The notes beneath the pieces are model-generated. The model saw only the letters and a program-made list of their open reading frames with translations. It was not told where the DNA came from and searched no databases. A DNA stretch of 64,000 bases, taken from assembly GCA_002360495.1 (NCBI GenBank), contig DEQO01000055.1, positions 95,905-159,904 of the forward strand, read 5' to 3'. How positions within the stretch are numbered: position 1 is the stretch's first letter; each line of letters begins with the position of its first letter. The translations under genes were made by a program, and so were the position numbers. This stretch comes from Flavobacteriales bacterium UBA3364 (GTDB lineage Bacteria; Bacteroidota; Bacteroidia; Flavobacteriales_F; PHOS-HE28). Below, piece by piece: positions 8,384 through 17,496 of this stretch.

Positions 8384-9541
8384 ATGAAGTTGAGTTCCTC
8401 TCTGCGAGCCGCGCTGGTACTGGCCGGAGCCATCTTGATCGGCTCTTCGTTCGCATCCGGTGACCACCCGCAGCACGGGACCATCGACCATCCAGCGGCG
8501 TCCCCCGGGACCGCTCATGAGGAGCACGGTGATGGGCATACCAAGAAGGAGTTCAATGCCGGCGAGCTCATCATGGAGCACATCGGCGACAGCCACGACT
8601 GGCACCTTTGGGGACATACGCACCTGCCCCTGCCGGTGATCCTGAAAACGCCGGGCGGCTGGGAATTCTTCAGCAGCGGCCACTTGATGCACGGCGAGAA
8701 GCATACAGGGGGCCATGGCACCTACCAGCTCAGCCACAAGAACAAGATGCAAGTGGTGGGTGCGAACGGCGAGGTAGACGAAGCCGCCACCGCAGCCATC
8801 ACCGACCTCAGCCTCACGAAGAATGCACTGGCCCTTTTGCTCTGCGTAGCACTCATGTGCTGGGTCTTCATCGGCATGGCACGTGGCTATGCCAAGCGGG
8901 GCGTGAGCGCGCCGAAGGGCCTCGCAAGCTTCCTTGAGCCCATCGTCCTCTTTGTTCGCGACGACATTGCCAAGAACAGCATCGGGGAGAAGCACTACCG
9001 TCGCTTCACTCCCTACCTGCTCACGCTTTTCTTCTTCATCTGGTTCCTCAACCTCATCGGACTTATTCCCTTGCCGATCCCACCGTTCGGAGCTAACGTG
9101 ACCGGGAATATCGTGACGCCACTGGTGCTCTCTACGATAACCTTCCTGATCGTGGCCATGGTGGCCAACAAGCATTTCTGGATGCACATCCTCGCCATGC
9201 CCGGCATCCCCTGGCCAGTGCTGATCATTCTTACGCCCATCGAGATCATGGGCATCTTCATCCGCCCCTTCACACTGCTGATCCGGCTATTCGCGAACAT
9301 CATGGCAGGCCACATCGTGCTACTGGTGTTCTTCTGCCTCATCTTCATCTTCAGCAAGAATGGGGAAAGTCTCGTGGGCGGATATGCCACCAGCCCTTTC
9401 GCGCTGGCCTTCACCGTGTTCATCAACTGCCTGGAGTTGCTCGTGGCCGCACTGCAGGCCTACGTCTTCACCCTGCTCACCAGCATCTACATCGGCACCG
9501 CTGTGCATGAACCGCACCACGCGCATGCCGATCATCACTAG
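8384..9541 (+). CDS. atpB: F0F1 ATP synthase subunit a
   Basis: 385 residues. A signal-like hydrophobic stretch (8-25) is followed by a long His-rich extension up to about residue 140. The conserved subunit a helices then begin. The essential arginine is Arg301 in RPFTLLIRLFANIMAGH, and the last helices carry FINCLELLVAALQAYVF. Subunit a forms the proton half-channels next to the c-ring. The extension with many His residues is longer than in E. coli (271 residues); a long N-terminus is common in Bacteroidota subunit a, to my knowledge. A short His-rich tail (EPHHAHADHH) ends the protein. Confidence 0.97.
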   Translation: MKLSSSLRAALVLAGAILIGSSFASGDHPQHGTIDHPAASPGTAHEEHGDGHTKKEFNAGELIMEHIGDSHDWHLWGHTHLPLPVILKTPGGWEFFSSGHLMHGEKHTGGHGTYQLSHKNKMQVVGANGEVDEAATAAITDLSLTKNALALLLCVALMCWVFIGMARGYAKRGVSAPKGLASFLEPIVLFVRDDIAKNSIGEKHYRRFTPYLLTLFFFIWFLNLIGLIPLPIPPFGANVTGNIVTPLVLSTITFLIVAMVANKHFWMHILAMPGIPWPVLIILTPIEIMGIFIRPFTLLIRLFANIMAGHIVLLVFFCLIFIFSKNGESLVGGYATSPFALAFTVFINCLELLVAALQAYVFTLLTSIYIGTAVHEPHHAHADHH

Positions 9542-9571
9542 ATCAACGACAAACACCCAATACATCATTCG

Positions 9572-9826
9572 ATGACCACCCTCAACATCCTCCTCCAGGC
9601 CGCAGGCGATATGGCCGTTGCTAAAGCAGGTGCCGTGATCGGCGCCGGTCTCGCTGCCGTTGGCGCCGGACTCGGCGTGGGCCGCATCGGTGGCAGCGCG
9701 CTGGAAAGCATCGCTCGCCAGCCTGAGGCGAAAGCCGATATCGTGAGCAACATGATCCTTGCGGCCGCTCTCGTTGAGGGTGTGGCACTGGGCGCTGTCG
9801 CTCTCGGTTTCATCGTCGGTCTCTAA
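9572..9826 (+). CDS. atpE: F0F1 ATP synthase subunit c
   Basis: 84 residues forming two helices joined by the polar loop RQPEAKADI. The ion-carrying carboxylate is Glu69 in AAALVEGVAL. The residue after it is Gly rather than Ser or Thr, which points to protons rather than sodium. The first helix is rich in the GxGxG pattern typical of c-ring packing. It follows atpB by 30 bp and precedes atpF by 62 bp. Confidence 0.97.
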   Translation: MTTLNILLQAAGDMAVAKAGAVIGAGLAAVGAGLGVGRIGGSALESIARQPEAKADIVSNMILAAALVEGVALGAVALGFIVGL

Positions 9827-9888
9827 GAACAACCGCCCGCGTGGACACTGGTCGGCGACACATTGTCGGCCCATAACCGCATCGACCC

Positions 9889-10389
9889 ATGGACTTGGTA
9901 ACCCCCGACCTCGGCCTCCTTTTCTGGATGTGCCTTTCGTTCGGCATCGTAGTATGGCTGCTGGGCAAGTACGCCTGGAAGCCGATCCTCAGCAGTGTAC
10001 AAGCGCGTGAATCCTCCATCGAGGATGCGCTGAACGAAGCCAAGAAGATGCGCGAGGACATGGCCCGCATGAGCGCCGGGAACGAAGAGCTGATGCGCCA
10101 GGCCCGCGAGGAGCGTGAAGTGTTGTTGAAGGAGGCGCGCGACATCCGCGACAAGGAGATCGCGGAAGCCAAGGGCAAGGCGAAGAGCGAGGCCGAGGCC
10201 CTGCTTACCCGCGCTCGGGCCGACATCCAGACCGAGAAAAAGGCGGCGATGTCCGAGCTCAAGACCCTCGTTGGCGACCTGAGCGTAATGATCGCCGAGA
10301 AGATCCTGCGGGAAAAACTCGCCGATGATGCAGCACAGCGCGCATTGGTCGATCGCATGTTGAAGGATGCCGAGTCTCGGCTCTCATGA
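9889..10389 (+). CDS. atpF: F0F1 ATP synthase subunit b
   Basis: 166 residues. One N-terminal membrane helix (about 9-27) is followed by a long charged helix that forms the peripheral stalk, ending in a region that binds the delta subunit. It shows the usual b-subunit start LLFWMCLSFGIVVWLLGKYAWKP. Only one b gene is present, so it should act as a homodimer. The stop overlaps the atpH start as ATGA (4 bp). Confidence 0.96.
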   Translation: MDLVTPDLGLLFWMCLSFGIVVWLLGKYAWKPILSSVQARESSIEDALNEAKKMREDMARMSAGNEELMRQAREEREVLLKEARDIRDKEIAEAKGKAKSEAEALLTRARADIQTEKKAAMSELKTLVGDLSVMIAEKILREKLADDAAQRALVDRMLKDAESRLS

Positions 10390-10946
10390 GGATACAACCC
10401 GTCGCATACCGCTACGCGAAGTCATTGCTCGAGCTGGCGCTTGAGCAGGGGCAGCTGGAACAGGTGGCCCAGGACATCGACCTGGTGGCCGATACCTGTT
10501 CTGCGAGCGATGAACTGCGGGTGATCCTCAAAAGCCCGGTGATCCGTCCCGACAGCAAGCGCAACGTGCTCGACAAGGCCCTGGCCGGCCGCATCGGTAA
10601 TGTGGTCCTCACCTTCCTCCATGTGCTGTTGCGCAAAGGACGCGAGGCCCTCCTGTATGAGATCGCGCTGGCCTTCCAGCAGATCCACCGCGAACACAAC
10701 GGGGTCGTGGTGTGCAAGCTCACCGTTGCGGTGGAATTCAACACTATTGAACTGCAACAAGTACAGCGCATCATCACGGCGCGCTTCCCCGGCAAGACCA
10801 TCGAGATCGAACAAGTGATCGACCCCTCGATACTGGGCGGGGGCATCATCCAGGTGGGCGACCTGCAGTGGGACGCGAGCGTGCGCAACAAGCTGCACGC
10901 GATCAAGCGCACCTTCGCCGAGAATCCATACATACCGAAGCTCTAA
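10386..10946 (+). CDS. atpH: F0F1 ATP synthase subunit delta
   Basis: 186 residues of the OSCP/delta family. The N-terminal six-helix domain begins with RIQPVAYRYAKSLLELA. The C-terminal part carries DPSILGGGIIQVGDLQWDAS, the most conserved motif of the family. Delta joins the b-stalk to the top of the alpha3beta3 head. Start and stop context: a 4-bp overlap with atpF and 11 bp before atpA. Confidence 0.96.
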   Translation: MRIQPVAYRYAKSLLELALEQGQLEQVAQDIDLVADTCSASDELRVILKSPVIRPDSKRNVLDKALAGRIGNVVLTFLHVLLRKGREALLYEIALAFQQIHREHNGVVVCKLTVAVEFNTIELQQVQRIITARFPGKTIEIEQVIDPSILGGGIIQVGDLQWDASVRNKLHAIKRTFAENPYIPKL

Positions 10947-10957
10947 GACAGAACAAG

Positions 10958-12538
10958 ATGGCCGAAGTCAAAGCCGCCGAAGTATCGGCGATCATCAAAC
11001 AAGAGCTCGCTGGTCTTCATACCGAAGCTCAACTGGACGAGGTCGGGACCGTCCTCCAGGTCGGTGACGGGATCGCCCGTATCTACGGCCTTCGCGGTGT
11101 GCAGAGCGGTGAGCTCGTTGAGTTCACCAGCGGCCTGCGTGGCATCGTGTTGAACCTGGAAGAGGACAATGTCGGTGTCGTATTGCTCGGCCCATCCGTG
11201 GGTGTCAAGGAAGGCGATACCGTGAAGCGCACGAAGCGCATCGCCAGCATCAAGACCGGTGAAGGCATGGTGGGTCGCGTGGTGAACACCCTCGGCGAAC
11301 CCATCGATGGCAAGGGCCCGATCGGTGGCGAGCTGTTCGAAATGCCGCTGGAGCGCAAAGCGCCCGGAGTGATCTTCCGCGAGCCGGTGAAGGAGCCGTT
11401 GCAAACGGGTATCAAGGCCATCGACGCCATGATCCCCATCGGTCGTGGCCAGCGTGAATTGATCATCGGGGACCGGCAGACCGGCAAGAGCACGGTGGCG
11501 ATCGACACGATCATCAACCAGAAGGAATTCTTCGATGCCGGCAAGCCGGTGTATTGCATCTACGTGGCCATCGGCCAGAAAGGCTCCACCGTTGCCGGTA
11601 CCGTGAAGGTGCTGGAAGAGAACGGTGCCATGGCCTACACCACCGTGGTGGCCGCGAACGCCAGCGATCCTGCTCCGATGCAGTTCTACGCACCGTTCAC
11701 CGGTGCCGCGATCGGCGAATATTTCCGCGATACCGGTCGCCCCGCTTTGATCATCTACGATGATCTCTCGAAACAAGCCGTTGCGTACCGCGAAGTGTCA
11801 CTGTTGCTCCGCCGTCCTCCCGGACGTGAAGCATACCCTGGTGATGTGTTCTACCTGCACAGCCGCTTGTTGGAGCGCGCCGCGAAAGTCACCGCTGACC
11901 AAAGCGTGGCCGAGCAGATGAACGATCTGCCCGCTTCGCTGAAAGGCAAGGTGAAAGGCGGTGGCTCATTGACCGCGCTACCGATCATCGAAACACAGGC
12001 CGGTGACGTATCCGCCTACATCCCCACGAACGTGATCTCCATCACCGATGGACAGATCTTCCTGGAGAGCAATTTGTTCCTCAGCGGCGTGCGTCCCGCG
12101 ATCAACGTGGGTATCAGCGTAAGCCGCGTAGGTGGTAACGCGCAGATCAAGTCCATGAAGAAAGTGGCCGGCACGCTGAAGCTCGACCAAGCTGCCTACC
12201 GCGAATTGGAGGCCTTCTCGAAGTTCGGCTCCGACCTCGACGCTGCCACGAAAGCGGTGTTGGACAAGGGCGCCCGCAACGTGGAGATCCTGAAGCAGGG
12301 CCAGAACAGCCCTGTACGTGTAGAGGAGCAGATCGCGATCATCTACTGCGGTACGAAAGGCCTGCTCGGCAAGGTCCCGGTGAAGAACATCAAGCAGTTC
12401 GAGGCAGAGTTCGTCACCATACTGCGCAACAAGCATAGCGATGTGCTGGCGGCGTTGAAGAAAGGTGACTACAACGATCAGATCACCGCGACACTTGAGA
12501 AGGTGGCTGCGGACCTGGTGAAGAGCCTGGACAACTAA
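10958..12538 (+). CDS. atpA: F0F1 ATP synthase subunit alpha
   Basis: 526 residues from the ATG at 10958; an upstream extension of the frame into atpH is not expected. The Walker A loop GDRQTGKST is at residues 171-179. The conserved SVAEQMNDLPASLKG and the alpha-specific SRVGGNAQIKSMKKVAGTLK are present. Alpha subunits hold the non-catalytic nucleotide sites. The catalytic beta subunit (atpD) and epsilon (atpC) are not in this window; in Bacteroidota they commonly form a separate locus. Confidence 0.98.
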   Translation: MAEVKAAEVSAIIKQELAGLHTEAQLDEVGTVLQVGDGIARIYGLRGVQSGELVEFTSGLRGIVLNLEEDNVGVVLLGPSVGVKEGDTVKRTKRIASIKTGEGMVGRVVNTLGEPIDGKGPIGGELFEMPLERKAPGVIFREPVKEPLQTGIKAIDAMIPIGRGQRELIIGDRQTGKSTVAIDTIINQKEFFDAGKPVYCIYVAIGQKGSTVAGTVKVLEENGAMAYTTVVAANASDPAPMQFYAPFTGAAIGEYFRDTGRPALIIYDDLSKQAVAYREVSLLLRRPPGREAYPGDVFYLHSRLLERAAKVTADQSVAEQMNDLPASLKGKVKGGGSLTALPIIETQAGDVSAYIPTNVISITDGQIFLESNLFLSGVRPAINVGISVSRVGGNAQIKSMKKVAGTLKLDQAAYRELEAFSKFGSDLDAATKAVLDKGARNVEILKQGQNSPVRVEEQIAIIYCGTKGLLGKVPVKNIKQFEAEFVTILRNKHSDVLAALKKGDYNDQITATLEKVAADLVKSLDN

Positions 12539-12546
12539 GCCGCGCG

Positions 12547-13440
12547 ATGCCAAGCCTGAAGGAAGTACGCAATAGGATCGTCTCGGTGAACAGCACCAAG
12601 CAGATCACCGCCGCCATGAAAATGGTGAGCGCGGCCAAGTTGCGTCGTGCCCAGGACGCCATCACCCGCATGCGGCCTTATGCCGAGAAATTGCAGGCCA
12701 TCCTGAGCAACGTGAGCGCCAGCCTCGACAGCAACGAAGGCAAATACAGCCAGCAGCGTGATGTGAAGAACGTGCTGCTCGTGGCCATCGCGAGCAACCG
12801 TGGCCTGGCCGGTGCCTTCAACACCCAGGTGTTCCGCAGCATCCGTCGACTGGTGGTACAGATGGAGGGCGAAGGCAAGACCGTGCATGTACTGCCACTG
12901 GGCAAGAAAGCCCTTGATACGTACCGTCGCACGAAACATTTCAATGCGGAACTGCCGACCGACGGCGCGACGTTGTACGACGGTCTCAGCTTCGACAAGG
13001 CGGTACCGAAGGCCGAGCTGATCATGGAGCTGTTCGCGAACGGCACCTACGACCAGGTGGTCCTCGTCTACAACAAGTTCAAGAACGCGGCCGTACAGAT
13101 CCTCGCAGAGGAACAGTACCTGCCGATCATGCCTGCAACCGCACCGGTGGCCAAAGGCGAAAAGAGCAAGGGGACCACGGTGGACTACATCATGGAACCG
13201 GATCGCAGGACGATCGTGGAGGAGATCATCCCCAAGAGCTTGAAGATCCAGTTGTACAAGGCGCTATTGGACAGCCATGCCGCCGAGCACGGTGCCCGCA
13301 TGACCGCCATGCACAAGGCGACCGATAATGCCGATAGTCTTTTGAAGGACCTGAAGTTGTCCTACAACAAGGCACGTCAGGCGAGCATCACGGGCGAGAT
13401 CCTGGAGATCGTGGGTGGTGCCGAGGCGTTGAAGGGGTAA
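12547..13440 (+). CDS. atpG: F0F1 ATP synthase subunit gamma
   Basis: 297 residues. The N-terminal helix PSLKEVRNRIVSVNSTKQIT and the C-terminal helix with ARQASITGEILEIVGGAEAL form the rotating coiled coil of the central stalk. The middle Rossmann-like domain includes ASNRGLAGAFN. It is the last gene of the operon here, 8 bp after atpA. No intrinsic terminator with a T-run is seen in the ~360 bp downstream. Confidence 0.97.
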   Translation: MPSLKEVRNRIVSVNSTKQITAAMKMVSAAKLRRAQDAITRMRPYAEKLQAILSNVSASLDSNEGKYSQQRDVKNVLLVAIASNRGLAGAFNTQVFRSIRRLVVQMEGEGKTVHVLPLGKKALDTYRRTKHFNAELPTDGATLYDGLSFDKAVPKAELIMELFANGTYDQVVLVYNKFKNAAVQILAEEQYLPIMPATAPVAKGEKSKGTTVDYIMEPDRRTIVEEIIPKSLKIQLYKALLDSHAAEHGARMTAMHKATDNADSLLKDLKLSYNKARQASITGEILEIVGGAEALKG

Positions 13441-13804
13441 GCCCTGGCGCGATCAAGCGCAACATCCGGCGGCTCGGGAAATTCCATTCGGATCGGATCG
13501 CAGGGCGGGACTCCCCCTCCTTCCAGCATCATGCCCCGGATCCCGGCCTTACGGATCGACGTTCCGTTCGCAGCACGGTGAAGCCACTGCTTCCATTCCC
13601 ACAGGACCGTGGAAGCGGGCGATCGCAGCACGACGATACATCGACATCGATCGCGCCTTTGCCGTGCTGACATACGTTGGTGCCGAGGCTACTTGACGAA
13701 GGACGGGTGTCCGTGGCACCTTCCCCGGTCGCGCCCGCGAGCAAGGCGGCCTAAGGCTCCACAGTTCCCGTACTTTGGCTCGGCCCTTGCGGCTTCCGGC
13801 TTCC
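13441..13804. other. Intergenic region between atpG and the histidine kinase
   Basis: 364 bp with several short open frames on both strands but none with a recognisable product, codon bias or start context. A possible -7-like TACTTTGG lies at 13771-13778, 26 nt before the kinase start. No tRNA, hairpin with T-run, or repeat was recognised. It could hold a leader RNA or a decayed gene, but nothing in the sequence supports either. Confidence 0.5.
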
Positions 13805-16800
13805 ATGCCTCGCCCGATCCTATTCCTGCTACTGAGCGCCCTGTTCGCGGTGTTGGCTTGGTCCGTGCAGGAGCCGGATGGTGACGCCCTGTTACAGGAA
13901 GAGGCCGTTCATCTGCAACGAGCCCTGGACCGCCAGGCGAAGGACCTTGCCCAGGGATCGGCTTACTGGGCGCGCGAATTGGCCGAGTTGGGTCCTGCGG
14001 ATTGGATGGTACGCCATGCAAGGGTGTTGGAGAAGGAACGCACACTGAACGGTACCGTTTACCTCGGCTTCACCGGTGACAGTCTCGTCTGCTGGTCCGG
14101 GCCTTTGCCTGCGGGGGCGGCCAATGGCGTTCACGGGGAACCGCCCGGTCAACGTAACCTTCCGGATGCCGTTTACCAGCACACGGTCACGTCGGTGGGA
14201 CTGCTCAGCATGCACGCCTTCGGCCCGGTATGGAAAACACCGCCCATCGAGAACCGCCATCTGGAACGGGGATTCCATCCAGCGCTGAGGACGACGCCTG
14301 GCCTCATTGCACAGCCCGCCAATGGGTCCGGGCCACTGGTGAACGATGCGAACGGCAAACCACTCTTGCGCCTTGCCTGGCGCAATGGTGCGCTGGACGT
14401 CGGTCCGTGGATCATCCTCAAGCTCGTACTGCTCCTGGCATCCGCATTCTTCTTGTTGGCTGTGCTATGGGTGGGTTGTGCGCATTATCTCGTTCCGGGA
14501 CAGCGTTGGGTCGGCATCACCGGATTCCTCGTACTTCTTTTCATCCTGCGTTGGGGCGTGCTCTCCTTCATCCCATCGGCACCGTTCGATCGGCTGCCCC
14601 TCTTCGATCCCGCCACCTATGCCGCGTCCTTCGCTTTCCCATCCCTCGGCGATCTCCTCATCAATGCAACACTGCTCGTGTTCGCTGCGGTGTTCATCCG
14701 CAAGGCCATGCGCGGTCCGGGATCGACCGCACCAAGCGCTCCCGTCCTACTCCTGCTTTGGGGAGTTCTGCTGGCCATCGCAGCGTGGGTCACCAGTACC
14801 ATCATCGGGTTGGTGAACGACAGCAGTGTGGACCTCGACCTCTACCATGTGCAAAGCCTGAACGCAGCAAGTGCCGTGGCTGTGTTGAGCATCGCCATGC
14901 TCTTCATCGCCTGGCTGCTGCTGGCCGATACTTGCATACATGCCTTGCGCAGCTCACGGTCCCCGTGGCTTCCGCTAACGACCGGTTTGCTCGTCATCAT
15001 CACGTTCATTGTGCTGCACCACATGAACGGAATACGGGACACCGTTCTGTTCCTCTGGCCGGTACCCCTGCTGTTCCTGCTGTTCCACGCGGACCGTACA
15101 CGCCTCCGCTTCGTGCATGTGGTGATCGGACTTGGAGCACTGTCGGCCGTCACTTCGCACGTACTTACGAAATACACCCGCGCAAGGGAACAACGTGAGA
15201 GACTGGTGCTCGCCGAACGCCTCAGCGTCCGCGAAGACCCCGTCGTTGAATTGCTTTTTCGTGAAATGGCGCCCACGCTCCGCAGGGATCCTGCGGTCCA
15301 CGCTTTGATCGCTTCAACAAGACCCTGCTCCGCTGGTGATCTGGACGTCGCTGTGCGCCAGGTCTACTTCGGAGGGTATTGGGAGCGGTACGCCGTGCGC
15401 GTATTCGCATTCGATGCCGCCGGGCGTCCACGTTGTTCCACGGATGGTAGCTCCCCACGAAGTCTTGATGGTCCTACGACCGCTTTCAGTGCGCCCACCG
15501 CATTGGCCGATATGCCGGACCTGTACTTTGAGCAAGGCGGAAGTGAGGGCCCTTTCTACCATGCACGCCTGGCCGTGATGCCACAGGAGACCGCGACCCC
15601 GGTCCAGCTGATCATCGAGTTGCATCCGCGCTCAGCCGCACAAAGCCTCGGTTTCCCCGATCTCCTGCTTTCGGGGGATGATCCACTCGCCCGCCGGACC
15701 GATCGGTATGCAGTGGCGCGTTATGAGAAGGGAATTCTCGTTGACCAATCCAACGCGACAGGGGTCCCGCTGCACTGGAGCCGGAAAATGGGCGAGGACG
15801 GACTGCTGTGGTATACCGAGGATGGTGTCGAATACCTCGCCAAAGGTTCCGTTCGCTCCACCCTGCTCACGCTCGGCACTCCGGTACCTTCCCTGATCGA
15901 TCGGGCGACGACCTTCAGCTACCTCTTCGCACTCTTCTCCTTGCTTCTGGCAGCGGCCATGCTGGTGCGCACATTATGGTTGCATCGCGGCATACCACCG
16001 CTGGGGATAGGTGCGAAAGTGAGGGCCGCGCTGTTGCTCTTCGCTGTCGTAGGACTATTGTTCTTCGGCTTCGGTGCACAGCGCTTGCTTACACGCCAAT
16101 ATGTGCAACGCACCGAAGCGAACAGCCTGGAGAAAGCGCGGTCCGCGCACATGGAACTGCAGCAAAAGCTGGATGGTCAGCCCGTCCTGGACGAAGGCCG
16201 CTCCCGCTATTTGGAACACCTGCTCGCACAGCTCAGCAACGTGTTGTTCTCGGATATCACCATCTACGATCACCATGGGAACCTGCTTGCCTCTTCGCGG
16301 CCACAGGTCTTCTCCGCCGGGCTGATCGGTGAGCGCATGGATGCCGTGGCCTATGCACGACTGGTCATCGAACAGGCGAGCTCGTTCGTGCACGAGGAAT
16401 CCATCGGAACGGCGACCTATCAGAGCGCATACCTGCCGTTGCGGGACCGACGCGGCGATGTCCTGGGTTACATCGCGCTGCCATCATTCGCCGATCAACG
16501 ACAGCAGGAACAGGAACGTTCCGGGGTGCTGGTCGCCGTGGTGAACCTCTTCGTTCTGCTCTTCGCATTGAGCGTACTGGTCGCCCTGTTCATCAGCAAT
16601 TGGACGACCCGTCCGCTTGAATTGTTGAAGCGCTCCCTTTCCGGTGTGGCATTGCAGGGTGAGAACACGCCGATCACTTACCGCGGTCGCGATGAAGTGG
16701 GCCAGCTCGTGGAGGTGTACAACCGAAAGGTGGACGAGCTACGCGAGAGCGCTGAAAAGCTGGCGCGTAGCGAACGAGAAAGCGCGTGGCGCGAAATGGC

Positions 16801-17440
16801 ACGACAAGTGGCCCACGAGATCAAGAACCCGCTTACGCCGATGAAGCTCGGTATCCAGCACTTCGAACACACGTGGGACCCTGAAGCGCCGGATGCCAAG
16901 GAACGGCTGGAGCGCTTCAGCCATGGTATGGTACAGCAGATCGATGCGCTGAACGGAGTGGCCACAGCGTTCTCACAGTTCGCGCAAATGCCGATCGCGC
17001 AACCGCAGCCGTTGGACCTGAAGGCAGTTGTGCGTGCCGCTGTGGATGTCTTCCAAGCAACACCGGGCATCACCATCACCTTGCACGACGGGCCGTCGCT
17101 TTCCGTGAATGCCGACCGTGAACACCTCCTGCGCGTCTTCAACAACCTGCTGAAGAACGCCGTGCAAGCCATTCCCGAAGGACGCAAAGGACACGTCCAT
17201 GTGCGACTGCGGAACGACCGTGGAGAAGCGATCGTGGAGGTCGCTGACAATGGCGAAGGCATTTCGGAGGATGTGCGCGAACGGATCTTCACGCCCAGCT
17301 TCACGACGAAGAACAGCGGAATGGGCTTGGGGCTGGCCCTGGTGAAGCGCATGGTGGAACAAGCCGGTGGGCGTGTGTGGTTCGACTCCATTGCCGGGAA
17401 CGGCACTACGTTCCATGTCGCGCTTCCTTTGCGGGCTTAG
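13805..17440 (+). CDS. Large NtrY-like membrane sensor histidine kinase
   Basis: 1211 residues from the ATG at 13805; the frame is open further upstream but lacks support. A signal or membrane helix (1-20) leads into a periplasmic part. It is followed by a run of about seven or eight membrane segments (roughly 200-450), a second extracytoplasmic sensor domain, more membrane helices, and a HAMP domain after FISNWTTRPLELLKRS. The HisKA H-box is AHEIKNPLTPMKL with His1004. The ATPase part shows the N box NNLLKNAVQAI, the G1 box DNGEGI, the F box FTPSFTTK and the G2 box GMGLGLAL. No receiver domain or response regulator gene lies nearby, so the partner is unknown. NPLTPMKL with HAMP resembles NtrY-type kinases. 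Confidence 0.9.
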   Translation: MPRPILFLLLSALFAVLAWSVQEPDGDALLQEEAVHLQRALDRQAKDLAQGSAYWARELAELGPADWMVRHARVLEKERTLNGTVYLGFTGDSLVCWSGPLPAGAANGVHGEPPGQRNLPDAVYQHTVTSVGLLSMHAFGPVWKTPPIENRHLERGFHPALRTTPGLIAQPANGSGPLVNDANGKPLLRLAWRNGALDVGPWIILKLVLLLASAFFLLAVLWVGCAHYLVPGQRWVGITGFLVLLFILRWGVLSFIPSAPFDRLPLFDPATYAASFAFPSLGDLLINATLLVFAAVFIRKAMRGPGSTAPSAPVLLLLWGVLLAIAAWVTSTIIGLVNDSSVDLDLYHVQSLNAASAVAVLSIAMLFIAWLLLADTCIHALRSSRSPWLPLTTGLLVIITFIVLHHMNGIRDTVLFLWPVPLLFLLFHADRTRLRFVHVVIGLGALSAVTSHVLTKYTRAREQRERLVLAERLSVREDPVVELLFREMAPTLRRDPAVHALIASTRPCSAGDLDVAVRQVYFGGYWERYAVRVFAFDAAGRPRCSTDGSSPRSLDGPTTAFSAPTALADMPDLYFEQGGSEGPFYHARLAVMPQETATPVQLIIELHPRSAAQSLGFPDLLLSGDDPLARRTDRYAVARYEKGILVDQSNATGVPLHWSRKMGEDGLLWYTEDGVEYLAKGSVRSTLLTLGTPVPSLIDRATTFSYLFALFSLLLAAAMLVRTLWLHRGIPPLGIGAKVRAALLLFAVVGLLFFGFGAQRLLTRQYVQRTEANSLEKARSAHMELQQKLDGQPVLDEGRSRYLEHLLAQLSNVLFSDITIYDHHGNLLASSRPQVFSAGLIGERMDAVAYARLVIEQASSFVHEESIGTATYQSAYLPLRDRRGDVLGYIALPSFADQRQQEQERSGVLVAVVNLFVLLFALSVLVALFISNWTTRPLELLKRSLSGVALQGENTPITYRGRDEVGQLVEVYNRKVDELRESAEKLARSERESAWREMARQVAHEIKNPLTPMKLGIQHFEHTWDPEAPDAKERLERFSHGMVQQIDALNGVATAFSQFAQMPIAQPQPLDLKAVVRAAVDVFQATPGITITLHDGPSLSVNADREHLLRVFNNLLKNAVQAIPEGRKGHVHVRLRNDRGEAIVEVADNGEGISEDVRERIFTPSFTTKNSGMGLGLALVKRMVEQAGGRVWFDSIAGNGTTFHVALPLRA

Positions 17441-17444
17441 CGGG

Positions 17445-17452
17445 TACATTTG
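17445..17452 (+). promoter_or_regulatory. -7 promoter element before the enoyl-CoA hydratase gene
   Basis: TACATTTG starts 4 bp after the kinase stop codon and ends 44 nt before the ATG at 17497. A TTTG at 17428-17431 is only 13 nt upstream, shorter than the usual ~19-21 nt gap. This supports independent transcription of the crotonase gene. Confidence 0.5.
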
Positions 17453-17496
17453 CCGAAGCCGACCGGACGATCAAATGGTCGGAAAACCACCGATCC

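Noticed and set aside
13549..13884. Possible small genes between atpG and the histidine kinase
   Set aside because: Several overlapping short frames on both strands with no codon preference, signal or known motif.
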